A program made the position numbers and the translations under genes. From Psychromarinibacter sp048262455 (lineage in GTDB: Bacteria; Pseudomonadota; Alphaproteobacteria; Rhodobacterales; Rhodobacteraceae): a DNA stretch of 64,000 nt. Every line of letters begins with the position of its first letter. The first letter of the stretch is position 1. The stretch is taken from NCBI GenBank assembly GCA_048262455.1, contig JBLXFD010000004.1:62001-126000 (forward strand). Direction: 5' to 3'. The notes beneath the pieces are model-generated. The model worked only from the letters and a program-made list of their open reading frames with translations. It had not been told where the DNA came from and did no database searches. Positions 26,076 to 35,667 of the stretch are shown here, in pieces.

Positions 26076-26603
26076 ATGCCTACAACAGCAGGCAGGAAGG
26101 CCGCGGAGCTGGCTTTCCTCGGGGTTTTCGTGGCGCTCATCGCCGTGGCGCTTTACGAAACGCGCGTCACGCTGGTCGCCAAGCGGGCCGCCAGCGGCGA
26201 TGCCTTCTCGAACTCCGCCCTCTTTCCCGAGATCGTCGCCGGCCTGATGGCGCTGTGTGCCCTGGCGATCCTCGTGCAGACGCTGCGGTCCCGGGACCCG
26301 GCCGTCACCGAGGCCGATCCGGCCGATCCGGCCGGCACCCCGGCGGGACGGGGCGGCAAGCTGGCGCTCTTCCTGCTGATCGTCATCGCCTACATCGCCG
26401 TGTTCCGGCTGGCCGGTTACTACCTTTCGACCACGCTTGCGGTCGCCGCCCTGCTCGCCCTGCTTCAGACCCGCTCTGCCCTCGCCTACATCGTCTTTCC
26501 GGCGGGCGTCGCCCTCGTCATCGGGTTCGTCTTCGAGATCCTCTTCAACGTCGTGTTGCCGCTGGGCTGGTTCGGCCTGACGCTGCAACCGCTATTCGGA
26601 TAA
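26076..26603 (+). CDS. tctB: TctB small membrane subunit
   Basis: A 175-aa protein with about four hydrophobic segments and a charged loop near residues 70-90 (RSRDPAVTEADPAD). Size, topology and position between tctC and tctA identify it; TctB is poorly conserved in sequence. It is 4 bases upstream of tctA. Confidence 0.9.
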   Translation: MPTTAGRKAAELAFLGVFVALIAVALYETRVTLVAKRAASGDAFSNSALFPEIVAGLMALCALAILVQTLRSRDPAVTEADPADPAGTPAGRGGKLALFLLIVIAYIAVFRLAGYYLSTTLAVAALLALLQTRSALAYIVFPAGVALVIGFVFEILFNVVLPLGWFGLTLQPLFG

Positions 26604-26607
26604 GACC

Positions 26608-28116
26608 ATGCCGCAGGACACAACGCTGATCCTGGGGATCATCCCGGTCTTCTCGATCTTCACCGTCTTCCTCGGCACGCTGCTGGGGCTTTTCATCGGC
26701 GCGATGCCGGGTCTCGGCCCGCTGATGGGCATCATCCTGATGCTGCCCGTCGCCTTCTACATGGACCCGGTCAGCGGCATGGGCCTGCTGATCGCGATCT
26801 ACGTCGCGGGCTCCTGCGGCGGCGCGATCTCGGCCATCCTGCTGCGCGTGCCGGGCACGCCACTTGCCGCCGTGACCCTGCTGGACGGCTATCCCATGGC
26901 CCAGAAGGGCCAGGCCGGCGAGGCGGTGGGGCTGGCGATCACCGCCTCCGCCTTCGGCGGGCTGATCGGCGGGGCGGTGCTGGTCTTCGGCGCGCCGCGT
27001 CTGGCCAGCTTCGCGCTGAACTTCAGCGCGCCGGAGTTCTTCGCCCTCGCGATCACCGGCATCCTCGCGGTGGTGGTGGTGGCGGGCGACAGCTTTGCCA
27101 AGGGCATCATGGCCGGGCTTCTCGGCGTGCTCATCGCCATCGTCGGCACCGACCCGATGTCCAGCGTGACCCGCTTCACCTACGGCAACAACGACCTGCT
27201 GGGCGGCATCGGCATCGTGCCGGCGGTGGTCGGCCTTTTCGCCCTGCCCGAACTGGCGGCGCAGGTCCTCAGCGGCGGCACGCAGGGGCGCAAGGACATC
27301 GGGCGGCTGAAGATGTCGTTCCGTTCGGTCGGCACCGCGCTGGCGGACTGGTTCAACCTGCTGCGTTCGTCGCTGATCGGCACCTTCCTGGGCGCCCTGC
27401 CCGGCGCCGGGGGCGTGATGGCCTCTTTCACGGCCTACGCGGTCGCCAAGTCCTCGGCGCGCGACAACTCCGAATACGGGCACGGCGCCAGGGGCGGCGT
27501 CATCGCCTCGGAATCCGCCAACAATGCCTGCTGCGGCGGCGCGCTGATCCCCACGATGGCCCTGGCCATCCCGGGCGATGCGGCGGCGGCGGTGCTGATG
27601 GGCGCCCTGCTGCTGCTTGGCCTGCAACCCGGCCCGCAGCTGTTCACCCTGTCGGGCGACCTGGTGGCGGGCGTCTTCGCGGCCTACCTCCTGGCCAACG
27701 TCTTCCTGCTGATCCTGGGCTTCGCCCTCGCCCCGGTCTTCGCCTCGGTGCTGAAGCTGCAGAACCGTTTCCTGATCCCGCTGATCCTCGTGCTCAGCGT
27801 CGTCGGCACCTTCGCGGTGCAATCCTCGCAGTTCGACCTGTGGATGATGCTGGTCTTCGGCGTGCTCGGCTACGGGATGAACCGCTTCGGCTACCCGGTA
27901 GCGCCGCTGGTGATCGGGCTGGTGCTGGGCCAGCTGCTGGAATCGAACATGCGCCGGGCGCTGCTGATCTCGAACGGCGAGCTGGACATCTTCATCCAGC
28001 GTCCGATCTCCGCCACGATCCTCGGCCTGAACGCCCTGGTGCTGCTGGTGGTCCTGGTCCGCTACATCCGGGGCAGGAAACGCGCGCCGCTGCTCCCGTC
28101 CGAGATCGACACCTAG
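26608..28116 (+). CDS. tctA: TctA large membrane subunit
   Basis: A 502-aa, about 12-helix permease. The motifs GAMPGLGPLMG near residue 32, LRVPGTPLAAVTLLDGYPMAQKG and SESANNACCGGALIPTMALAIPGD are hallmarks of TctA. It completes the transporter begun by tctC and tctB. Confidence 0.95.
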   Translation: MPQDTTLILGIIPVFSIFTVFLGTLLGLFIGAMPGLGPLMGIILMLPVAFYMDPVSGMGLLIAIYVAGSCGGAISAILLRVPGTPLAAVTLLDGYPMAQKGQAGEAVGLAITASAFGGLIGGAVLVFGAPRLASFALNFSAPEFFALAITGILAVVVVAGDSFAKGIMAGLLGVLIAIVGTDPMSSVTRFTYGNNDLLGGIGIVPAVVGLFALPELAAQVLSGGTQGRKDIGRLKMSFRSVGTALADWFNLLRSSLIGTFLGALPGAGGVMASFTAYAVAKSSARDNSEYGHGARGGVIASESANNACCGGALIPTMALAIPGDAAAAVLMGALLLLGLQPGPQLFTLSGDLVAGVFAAYLLANVFLLILGFALAPVFASVLKLQNRFLIPLILVLSVVGTFAVQSSQFDLWMMLVFGVLGYGMNRFGYPVAPLVIGLVLGQLLESNMRRALLISNGELDIFIQRPISATILGLNALVLLVVLVRYIRGRKRAPLLPSEIDT

Positions 28117-28164
28117 GGCCAATTTCCTGTGCGGAGGCCAGCGGCTTGCGCTAGGCTGGGCGAC

Positions 28165-29076
28165 ATGGAGCGCGACCTTGCAGCCTTCCTGGCAATCGCC
28201 AGGACCGGATCGATGTCCCGGGCAGCGCTCGAGCTGTCGATCACCCAGCCGTCGCTGACGAAGCGGCTGCAGAACCTCGAGGACCGGCACGGGATCACGC
28301 TGTTCGAACGGCGCCCCCGCGGGATGGAACTGACCCGGGCGGGCCAGAAGTTCCTGCACCACGCGAAGCGGATCGAGCAGGAGTATCTCCAGGCGCAGGA
28401 AGCCCTTACGCTGCTGAAGGCGGCCCGGCTGGACGAGCTGCGCATCGGGGCCGGGCCGCTGTTTCACATCCGCTACATGGCCGATGCCGTGCACCGCCTG
28501 CGGGCCGCCTACCCCGACCTGAACATCCACCTCGAGGCGGGCGTGAACCCGACCCTGCTGCCAAAGCTGCGTAACGGCGAGATCGACATGGTCTTCGGCT
28601 CCAGCGAGGCGCTGGACGAGGACGACCCGCTCGCCTTCACCGCGCTGACCAAGGTGAACGTGGGCGTGGTAATCGACGCCGACAATCCGCTGGTCCGGGG
28701 CCACGCCGCGGACCTTGCGCTCGAGGCCAGCGACCTGAGCCGGATGGAATGGGTCATCTACAGCGAGAACCCCTATTTTCAGGAACTCGTCTCGAACTTC
28801 TTCGAACGCAGCGGCCTCGTGGCCCCCGACTTCGTCCTGCGCACCACGTCGTTCCTGGCCGGCCTGCAATACGTGCAGCGCGGTAACGCGGTGATGACCA
28901 TTCCCATGCAGCTTGAACAGGCGCTGCCCCTGGCCAACCTGAAGGTCGTCGCCACGCGCCCTCTCATCAGCGAGAACGTGGCCGGGGTGTTCGTGCGCAA
29001 GTCGAGCCAGGAAGTCGCCGAGATCTGCGCCTTGCGCGATATCATCTACGAGATGACGGCCGGCGACCGCCCCTGA
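28165..29076 (+). CDS. LysR-family transcriptional regulator
   Basis: A 303-aa LTTR with the helix-turn-helix at residues 5-62 (GSMSRAALELSITQPSLTKRLQNLE) and the usual effector-binding domain. The ATG at 28165 follows tctA by 48 bases on the same strand. It is either the last gene of the sulfatase-2/tctCBA operon or separately expressed. It converges on matB, which lies on the other strand. Confidence 0.92.
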   Translation: MERDLAAFLAIARTGSMSRAALELSITQPSLTKRLQNLEDRHGITLFERRPRGMELTRAGQKFLHHAKRIEQEYLQAQEALTLLKAARLDELRIGAGPLFHIRYMADAVHRLRAAYPDLNIHLEAGVNPTLLPKLRNGEIDMVFGSSEALDEDDPLAFTALTKVNVGVVIDADNPLVRGHAADLALEASDLSRMEWVIYSENPYFQELVSNFFERSGLVAPDFVLRTTSFLAGLQYVQRGNAVMTIPMQLEQALPLANLKVVATRPLISENVAGVFVRKSSQEVAEICALRDIIYEMTAGDRP

Positions 29077-29121
29077 CGGCGCCTGCATGCCCCGCCATTC
29101 ACGCGAGGGCGCACTTCGGTC

Positions 29122-30624
29122 TCAGCTGCCCCCCGCAAACCGATCCCGCAGCACGTTCTTCTGCACCTTCCCCATCGTGTTCCGCGGCAAGGCGTCGAGG
29201 ATCTCGTAGCGCCGGGGGTGCTTGAAGCGGGCCAGTTTCTCGATGACCCGGCGCTCCAGCGTCTCGACCGCCAGCGTTTGCCCCGGCTCCGTCACGATTG
29301 CCGCGATGATTGCCTCGCCGAAGTCGGCGTCGGGGATGCCGAAGACGGCGGATTCGGTGACGCCGTCGATGTCGTTCAGGATGTCCTCGATCTCTTTCGG
29401 GTACACGTTGTAGCCGCCGGTGATGATCAGGTCCTTGGACCGGCCGACGATCGACAGGTAACCGTCGGGGCCGATCCGGCCGAGATCGCCGGTGATGAAG
29501 AACCCGCTGTCCCGCAACTCCGCGGCGGTCTTGTCGGGCATCTGCCAGTAGCCCCGGAAGACATTCGGCCCGCGGACCTCGATCATGCCGATCTCTCCCC
29601 GTGGCATGGGCGCGCCGGTCTCCGGGTCGGTGAGCTGCACCTCGACGCCGGGCAGCGGCAGTCCCACCGTGCCCGCGCGGCGGTCGCCGTCGTAGGGGTT
29701 GGAGGTGATCATGTTGGTCTCGGTCATGCCGTAGCGTTCGAGGATCCGGTGGCCGGTGCGCTCGGTGAAGGCGACGTGGGTCTCGGACAGCAGCGGGGCG
29801 CTGCCGGAGATGAACAGCCGCATGTCCTTCGTCAGCGCGCAGGTCAGGCGGTCGTCGGCCAGCAGCCGGGTGTAGAAGGTCGGAACCCCCATCAGCATGG
29901 TCGCCCCGGGGATCGCGGCGAGGATGGCGTCGGTGCTGAAAGCCGGCATGAAATGTACGCAGGCGCCCGCGAAGAGCGAGGTGTTCAGGGCGACGAACAG
30001 GCCGTGGGTGTGAAAGATCGGCAGGGCGTGGATCAGGGTGTCCGCGTCGGTGATCTGCCATAGCCCGGTCAGGGCGCGGGTGTTGGACAGCAGGTTGTCG
30101 TGGGTCAGCATCGCGCCCTTGGACCGCCCCGTCGTGCCCGAGGTGTAGAGCAGCGCCGCGAGGTCGTCGGGGCCGCGGGGCACCGTGTCGAAGTTATCGG
30201 GTTTGCCGGGCACCGAGGCCATCAGGCTTCCCTGCCCCGCTGAATCCAGCGTCAACAGGGCGGCGCCCGCCGCGATGTCCTTCAGTGTCTCGACAGAGCC
30301 GGGATCGCAGACCACGATGCGCGGCGCGGCGTCCTGCACGAAATAGGCGACCTCGTCGCGCTTGTAGGCGGTGTTGAGCGGCAGGAAGACCCCGCCCGCC
30401 TGCACCGTCGCGGCGTAAAGCGCGACCATCTCGGCGCATTTCGGGGCCTGGACCACCACCCGGTCCCCCGGCTCCAGCCCGTTGTCCACCAGCACATGGG
30501 CGATCTGCGCGACGCGCCGGACGAATTCGGCAAAGCTCGTGTCGGCGCGATCGTCCTGCTTGAGGAAACAGGCGTCGTTGTCCGCGTGGCGCGCGACGAG
30601 GTGGTCGTAAAGATGGTTGGACAT
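29122..30624 (-). CDS. matB: malonyl-CoA synthetase
   Basis: A 500-aa ANL-family ligase that makes malonyl-CoA from malonate, CoA and ATP. The sequence follows rhizobial MatB closely, for example in ALLYTSGTTGRSKGAML, ALPIFHTHGLFVA, RLFISGSAPLL and ERYGMTETNM. The late lysine in PRNTMGKVQKN is the adenylation lysine. The ATG shares its A with the matA stop (TGATG), so the pair is coupled. Confidence 0.95.
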   Translation of the reverse strand: MSNHLYDHLVARHADNDACFLKQDDRADTSFAEFVRRVAQIAHVLVDNGLEPGDRVVVQAPKCAEMVALYAATVQAGGVFLPLNTAYKRDEVAYFVQDAAPRIVVCDPGSVETLKDIAAGAALLTLDSAGQGSLMASVPGKPDNFDTVPRGPDDLAALLYTSGTTGRSKGAMLTHDNLLSNTRALTGLWQITDADTLIHALPIFHTHGLFVALNTSLFAGACVHFMPAFSTDAILAAIPGATMLMGVPTFYTRLLADDRLTCALTKDMRLFISGSAPLLSETHVAFTERTGHRILERYGMTETNMITSNPYDGDRRAGTVGLPLPGVEVQLTDPETGAPMPRGEIGMIEVRGPNVFRGYWQMPDKTAAELRDSGFFITGDLGRIGPDGYLSIVGRSKDLIITGGYNVYPKEIEDILNDIDGVTESAVFGIPDADFGEAIIAAIVTEPGQTLAVETLERRVIEKLARFKHPRRYEILDALPRNTMGKVQKNVLRDRFAGGS

Positions 30625-31901
30625 CAGGCCTGTATCCTTCGCTTCTTCTGGCTAGCCGGTGCATCGGCCCGAAAGCCCGGGCTTTTCGAGATCACCCCTT
30701 CGTGGACAAAGCGCTCGTGGTTCTGCTCGATCAGGTTCAGATCGTATTCATAGTTGACCATGGCGCCCGCGGACTGCCGCAGGCCGTTGTCCGACATGTC
30801 GGCGGCGCCGTGCACGGCATGGATCTGCGCCCCGTTGCCAAGGTGGAACCGCGCCACCGGGTCGAACGGGGCGCCGTCCGGTGTCTTGGCGGTCAGCAGG
30901 TAGTGAACCGCCGCGGCACGGATCTCGTCGGGGGGCGCGGTGCCCTCGAGGATCGGCGCATAACGCGGGTCGTCCCGGTCCTTCAGCCACGAAAGCATCC
31001 TGGGAATGGGGGACAGCGTCACGTAGGTCTCCAGCCCCGGCAGTTCCTGACGCAGTTCGGATACCACCTGCTTGATCAGGAGGTTGCCGAAGGAGATCCC
31101 CTTCAGCCCGGTCTGGCAGTTCGAGATCGAGTAGAAGACGGCCACCTTCGTCTCGTGGGCCTTGCGATGTTCACGCTCGTCCGCCAGCACCGACTGGATG
31201 GAGTCGGGGACGGACTGGGTCAGAGCGACCTCGACGAAGATCAGCGGCTCGTCCGGCATGGCCGGGTGGAAGAACGCGAAGCAGCGCCTGTCGTCCGGGT
31301 AAAGGCGGCGGCGCAGGTCCTCCCAGTCGCGGATCGCGTGGACCGCCTCGTACTTGACGATCTTCTCCAGGATGCTGGCCGGCGTCTCCCAGCTGATCTG
31401 CCGCAGGACGAGGAAACCCCGGTTGAACCAGCTGCGAAGCAGGTGCTGGAAGTCCATGTCGGTGCGGGCCAGTTCAGGCTCGTCCCGCAGCGCCTTCAGA
31501 AGATCCGTGCGCATGTTCACCAGCGCGAGCGTTGCGCCCGGGGCCTGGTTGAGGCGGCGCAGCAGCTCTTGCCGCCGGGGCTCTGCCTGCACGGCGATGG
31601 CCCGGTAATCGGCGGCGGCGTTCGAGGATTTATAGCCGGAAATCGCGGTTTCGAGCGCGTCGAGGTCGATTTCCAGATCGGCGTTCAGGAATCGGAACAG
31701 CGACAGTTTCTCGGCCTCGGACATGCGGCTGTAGCGATCCACGATCGCCTGTGCCAGCGTGATGCCCGACACCTCTCCCTCGGAGTCGAGCAGCGACATG
31801 CACATTTCCTCGATCGAACGGTCATCGCTGACATACGATCCGGTGCGCCGGCGTTCAAACAGGGTGTTGAGCATGTCGCCGAGAAAACTGCGCTCCGACA
31901 T
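30624..31901 (-). CDS. matA: malonyl-CoA decarboxylase
   Basis: A 425-aa decarboxylase producing acetyl-CoA and CO2 from malonyl-CoA. An N-terminal helical region (residues 1-160) precedes the GNAT-fold catalytic domain. FFHPAMPDEPLIFVEVAL and YSISNCQTGLKGISFGN are conserved MCD segments; the catalytic serine and histidine of the family are expected in the latter part. With matB it converts malonate to acetyl-CoA. It starts 4 bases after the YciI-like gene. Confidence 0.95.
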   Translation of the reverse strand: MSERSFLGDMLNTLFERRRTGSYVSDDRSIEEMCMSLLDSEGEVSGITLAQAIVDRYSRMSEAEKLSLFRFLNADLEIDLDALETAISGYKSSNAAADYRAIAVQAEPRRQELLRRLNQAPGATLALVNMRTDLLKALRDEPELARTDMDFQHLLRSWFNRGFLVLRQISWETPASILEKIVKYEAVHAIRDWEDLRRRLYPDDRRCFAFFHPAMPDEPLIFVEVALTQSVPDSIQSVLADEREHRKAHETKVAVFYSISNCQTGLKGISFGNLLIKQVVSELRQELPGLETYVTLSPIPRMLSWLKDRDDPRYAPILEGTAPPDEIRAAAVHYLLTAKTPDGAPFDPVARFHLGNGAQIHAVHGAADMSDNGLRQSAGAMVNYEYDLNLIEQNHERFVHEGVISKSPGFRADAPASQKKRRIQA

Positions 31902-31905
31902 CCGG

Positions 31906-32292
31906 CTACCCCAGGTTCACGGATTGCGCCGACAGCGAGACGGTCAGCGACAGCGAGCCTTCGTTGACCAGCCAGCGGCGCAGGACGAAGGTGCGTGCGC
32001 CCTTCGCATGCATCGGGTCCGCCTTGGCCAGGGCGCGGGCCTCGTCCAGGGAGGCGGCGCGGTAGATGATCAGCCCCATGCCCTGCATCTGGTCCCCGGT
32101 CTCGTCCGACACGGGCCCCGCCAGGAACAGCTTGCCGCCGGCCTCCAGCTTGGCCTGGTAGGCCAGATGCTCCGGCAAGGTCGCCTTCAGCGTGGCGGGA
32201 TCGGCCGCGGGGGTGGTGAGAACCATGTAGAGCTGGCGCGCCAGGGAGCCGCGAGAGCGCGCTTCGGCTGCGTATTCGTCCCAGGTCGGCAT
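31906..32292 (-). CDS. YciI-like protein
   Basis: A 128-aa protein of the YCII/EthD-like ferredoxin fold. Its central histidine (EHLAYQ) is the conserved residue of YciI proteins. The ATG at 32292 has GGAGG upstream. It leads the matA-matB operon. A relative, TftG, is a ring dehydrochlorinase working with hydroxyquinol dioxygenase in 2,4,5-T degradation; a ring or ring-fission-product role here is therefore plausible but not proven. Confidence 0.8.
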   Translation of the reverse strand: MPTWDEYAAEARSRGSLARQLYMVLTTPAADPATLKATLPEHLAYQAKLEAGGKLFLAGPVSDETGDQMQGMGLIIYRAASLDEARALAKADPMHAKGARTFVLRRWLVNEGSLSLTVSLSAQSVNLG

Positions 32293-32314
32293 TCGCAACC
32301 TCCGTCGGGTTAAA

Positions 32315-32357
32315 AAAATCGATTTTATTTGACTTGGATATTGTTTATCGCCAAAAT
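32315..32357 (+). promoter_or_regulatory. divergent promoter region with AAAATCGATTTT palindrome
   Basis: The 91-base gap between the YciI-like gene and the FAH-type gene is AT-rich. A perfect 12-bp palindrome occupies 32315-32326. A TTGACT box at 32329-32334 is followed 17 bases later by CAAAAT (32352-32357), a fair sigma-70 promoter for the plus-strand genes. The palindrome sits just upstream, where it could serve as operator for both directions. Confidence 0.5.
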
Positions 32358-32383
32358 CAGAGTCGATCAACAAGGAGTTTCAG

Positions 32384-33268
32384 ATGCGTTTTCTCGTTGG
32401 CACCACGGGCGGAGTGCAGAGCGTATTTGCCGTCGATGGCGACACGGCAACCAACCTTACCTCTGCGGTGCCCGGGATCGGGCGCGATCTGTCGGCGCTT
32501 GCCGCATCGCCGGATCTGCTTGCGCAGGCGAAGGCCGCGGCGGGTCGCGGAGAGGCCCTGGCGGTGGCGGACATCACCCCCGCCCTGCCGGTCGGCGCGC
32601 CGGGAAAGTTCATCTGCCTCGGCCTGAACTATGTCGAGCACATCAAGGAAGGTGGTTACGACATCCCCGACTACCCCGCGCTTTTCATGCGGGGGTCTGA
32701 ATCGCTGATGGCCGCCGGGGCGCCGATGGTGCGGCCCACCTGCTCGGAAAAGCTCGACTACGAGGCGGAATTGCTGCTGATCGTCGGCAAGGGCGGCCGC
32801 CACATCCCGGAGGACGAGGCCCTGGATCACATCTTCGGCTACACGGTTTTCAACGACGGGTCCGTCCGCGACTACCAGCGCAAGACGCATCAATGGACCC
32901 CGGGCAAGAACTTCGACAACACGGGCGCGGTGGGACCGGTGGTGGTGACCCCGGACGAGCTGCCCGTCGGCGCGAGCGGCCTGAAGATCGAAAGCCGCGT
33001 GGGCGACGAGATCCTGCAGTCGTCCAACACGTCAAATATGATATGGGGCGCCGCGCGCACCATCGCGATCATCTCGGAATACACCACGCTGAACCCCGGC
33101 GATCACATCGCGCTTGGCACGCCCCCGGGCGTCGGCCACGCCAAGAAGCCAGAGCCTCGCTGGCTGCGGCCCGGCGAGACGGTCGAGATCGAGATCGAAG
33201 GGATCGGGATCTGCGCCAGCCCGGTGGTGGACGAGGGCTCTGCCTCCAGAAGAACGGCAGCCGAATGA
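32384..33268 (+). CDS. fumarylacetoacetate hydrolase family protein
   Basis: A 294-aa FAH-superfamily enzyme; members hydrolyse C-C bonds, decarboxylate or tautomerise 2-oxo diacids. The metal-binding DYEAEL motif, the segment GYTVFNDGSVRDYQ and the C-terminal GTPPGVG loop are all present. It is the first gene of the plus-strand operon and overlaps the nitroreductase-like gene by 4 bases (ATGA). In this setting it would act on a ring-fission product. Confidence 0.92.
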   Translation: MRFLVGTTGGVQSVFAVDGDTATNLTSAVPGIGRDLSALAASPDLLAQAKAAAGRGEALAVADITPALPVGAPGKFICLGLNYVEHIKEGGYDIPDYPALFMRGSESLMAAGAPMVRPTCSEKLDYEAELLLIVGKGGRHIPEDEALDHIFGYTVFNDGSVRDYQRKTHQWTPGKNFDNTGAVGPVVVTPDELPVGASGLKIESRVGDEILQSSNTSNMIWGAARTIAIISEYTTLNPGDHIALGTPPGVGHAKKPEPRWLRPGETVEIEIEGIGICASPVVDEGSASRRTAAE

Positions 33269-33930
33269 CGGCGGACGGGGCCGAGACCGGGGCAAGCCCG
33301 GTCCAGCGCGCGCAGGCGGCGGTGCGGGCGCTGCGCGATCGCAAGGCGCGGCTGGACGACGACGCCATCGACGTGATCCTGCGCGATGCGCGGTCGCATT
33401 ACGCCTGGACGGACAGGCCGGTCAGCGACGACATGCTGAAGACCCTGTTCGAGATCACCATCCAGGGGCCGACCAGCATGAACACCTGCCCGGCCCGCTT
33501 CGTCTTCGTGCGCAGCGAGGCCGGCAAGGACCGTCTGGCGAAATCGCTCAAGGCCAAGAACATCGACAAGATGCGCGCGGCCCCCGTGACGGCGATCATC
33601 GCCTGGGACCCGCTGTACTGGCACCGGCTGGACTTCCTGTTCCCGCACGAGGACCGCAAACCGCTGTTCGAGGGCAAGGAACAGTACGCCCACGACACCG
33701 CGTTCCGCAATTCCACCCTGCAAGGCGCCTACTTCATGATCGCGGCGCGGGCGATGGGGCTCGATGTGGGAGCGATGTCGGGGTTCTCCAACGCGGCGGT
33801 GGACGAGGAGTTCTTCGGCGAGAACGGCTGGAAATCCAACTTCCTGTGCAACATCGGCTACGCGGACGAAACGGCGTTGTTCCAGAAACTGCCGCGCTTC
33901 CAGTTCGACGATGTCTGCGAGGTGATCTGA
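33265..33930 (+). CDS. RutE-like malonic semialdehyde reductase (nitroreductase fold)
   Basis: A 221-aa FMN protein closely resembling RutE of the pyrimidine pathway, which reduces malonic semialdehyde to 3-hydroxypropionate. Matches include GPTSMN, PVTAIIAWD, DTAFRNSTLQGAYF and SGFSNAAVDEEFF. It has about 25 extra N-terminal residues compared with RutE. Its start overlaps the FAH-type stop. With matAB opposite, a C3 aldehyde or acid arises as the likely pathway intermediate. Confidence 0.85.
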   Translation: MTADGAETGASPVQRAQAAVRALRDRKARLDDDAIDVILRDARSHYAWTDRPVSDDMLKTLFEITIQGPTSMNTCPARFVFVRSEAGKDRLAKSLKAKNIDKMRAAPVTAIIAWDPLYWHRLDFLFPHEDRKPLFEGKEQYAHDTAFRNSTLQGAYFMIAARAMGLDVGAMSGFSNAAVDEEFFGENGWKSNFLCNIGYADETALFQKLPRFQFDDVCEVI

Positions 33931-34009
33931 ACTGACAAACCCGCCTGTCACCGATCTGGAGGGATCGGCCGGGCCGCGCCGGAAAACTGAAATTAAAGGG
34001 AGGAAACAA

Positions 34010-35083
34010 ATGGAATATAGAACGAAATACACGCTGGTCGGCGCCGCCTTGGCGACGGTCCTGGCGTTTCCCGCCGCCGCGCAGGAGAAGATTTCCGCCG
34101 TCGTGATCGACGGCTATCCTGCACGGGCCCTCTGGGTGGAAGAGTTCACCAACTTCTTCATCCCCGAAGTGGACCGCCGCCTCGCCGAGGCCGGGAACTA
34201 CGAGATGGAATGGCAGGAAAGCTACGGCGGCTCCATCGTGAAGCCGCGCGGCGTGCTCGAGGGCATTCAGCTGGGTCTTGGTGACATCGGCATCGTGACG
34301 ACCATCTTCCACTCGTCCAAGCTGCCGAGCCAGGCGATCGCCGGCTCTACCCCCTTCGTGTCGTCGGACGCCCGCGCCGTGGCGAAGGCGGTCGACGAGA
34401 TCGCGCGCGAATTCCCGGCGATGAACAACGAGCTTCAGGCGCAGAACCAGATCTACCTGGCCACCGGCGTCGTGCTCGACACCTACCAGGTGTTCTGCTC
34501 CTCCGAGGTGTCCTCTGTCGCGGACCTGGAAGGCAAGAAGATCGCCGGCGCGGGCGTGAACCTTCGGTATCTCGAGGGCATCAAGGACGCGGCCGGCGTG
34601 CGCGGCGGCCTGACCGACTTCTACAACATGGTCCAGACCGGCCTCGTGGATTGCGCGATGCTGTGGCCCGAGGCCGCGTCGACCTTCAAGATCGCCGAGG
34701 TGGCGCCCTACATGCTCGAGGCGAACCTGGGCGCGGTGAACACCAAGACCGTGACGGTAAACGCCGACTACTGGGCCGGGCTTCCCGACGAGGTCAAGGA
34801 AGTACTGAAGGCCGTGGCCATCGACTACCGCGACCACGTGGCGGGCATCGCCATGGACCTCGCGCAGGCGTCGCGCGACACCTACGTCAAACAGGGCGGC
34901 ACCATCGTCGCGCTCTCGGACGAGGACCGCGCGGCCTGGGCCAGTGCCATGCCGAACATCGCGCAGGAGTGGGCCGAGACGCTGAACGCGGCCGGCGAAG
35001 ACGGCACCGGAATGCTTGCGGCCTACCTCGGCAAGCTCTCGGACGCCGGGTTCGTCGGGCCCCGTGACTGGACCGGCGAGTAA
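34010..35083 (+). CDS. dctP: TRAP substrate-binding protein DctP (second system)
   Basis: A 357-aa periplasmic binding protein with a Sec signal (about residues 1-24, FPAAAQ). It differs strongly from the other two DctP proteins in the window but keeps the fold; KIAGAGVN occupies the place of the usual LR-A/G-P clamp region. A GGGAGG ribosome site precedes it. It is followed by dctQ and dctM. Confidence 0.9.
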   Translation: MEYRTKYTLVGAALATVLAFPAAAQEKISAVVIDGYPARALWVEEFTNFFIPEVDRRLAEAGNYEMEWQESYGGSIVKPRGVLEGIQLGLGDIGIVTTIFHSSKLPSQAIAGSTPFVSSDARAVAKAVDEIAREFPAMNNELQAQNQIYLATGVVLDTYQVFCSSEVSSVADLEGKKIAGAGVNLRYLEGIKDAAGVRGGLTDFYNMVQTGLVDCAMLWPEAASTFKIAEVAPYMLEANLGAVNTKTVTVNADYWAGLPDEVKEVLKAVAIDYRDHVAGIAMDLAQASRDTYVKQGGTIVALSDEDRAAWASAMPNIAQEWAETLNAAGEDGTGMLAAYLGKLSDAGFVGPRDWTGE

Positions 35084-35115
35084 CATCAGGCGGCGACCCG
35101 AGAGAGGTGGAAACC

Positions 35116-35667
35116 ATGCAACACCCGGCTTTCGCCCTGGTCTCTCGGGTCGCCAGCATCCTTGCGATGGCGGCCAACGCCCTGGGCACCCTCGTGGTGC
35201 TGGCGTTGGTCGTCATTCTCAACGTCGATGTCATCGCCCGCGGGGTGTTCTCGGCCCCGATGAAGGGCACCTACGAGATGGTGCAGTTCTCGGTCGTGCT
35301 GATCGTGTTCCTGCAACTGGCCGACGTGGTGCGCGTGGACCGGCTGACCCGGTCCGACGGCTTCCTCAACGTCCTGCACAGCCGCCGTCCGCGGGTCGGC
35401 ACCAGCCTGCGGCGCATCATCAACGCGGTCTCGGCGATCTTCATGGGAATGATCGCCTACATCACCTTTCCCGAATTCCTGCACATGTGGGACACGCAGG
35501 ACTACTTCGGCGTGCCCGGCCTGTTCACCCTGCCCTGGTGGCCGGTGAAGCTGGTCATCACGCTGGGAACGGGCCTGTCCTGCCTGATCTTCGTGCTCAA
35601 GGTCATCGCGGGGCACGAGCGCCCCGACCTGCACCGCGTATCCGAACCTGACGGGACAGCCGAATGA
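35116..35667 (+). CDS. dctQ: TRAP small permease DctQ (second system)
   Basis: A 183-aa four-helix membrane protein. The ATG at 35116 is preferred over a GTG at 35107 because the GAGAGG ribosome site lies 8 bases before it. The motif NVDVIARGVF and the following KGTYEMVQFSVV are typical of DctQ. It overlaps dctM by 4 bases. Confidence 0.92.
   Translation: MQHPAFALVSRVASILAMAANALGTLVVLALVVILNVDVIARGVFSAPMKGTYEMVQFSVVLIVFLQLADVVRVDRLTRSDGFLNVLHSRRPRVGTSLRRIINAVSAIFMGMIAYITFPEFLHMWDTQDYFGVPGLFTLPWWPVKLVITLGTGLSCLIFVLKVIAGHERPDLHRVSEPDGTAE

Noticed and set aside
26545..29088. 847-codon minus-strand frame
   Set aside because: It lies antisense to tctA and a LysR gene and reads as repetitive Gln/His/Arg sequence, typical of an antisense shadow.
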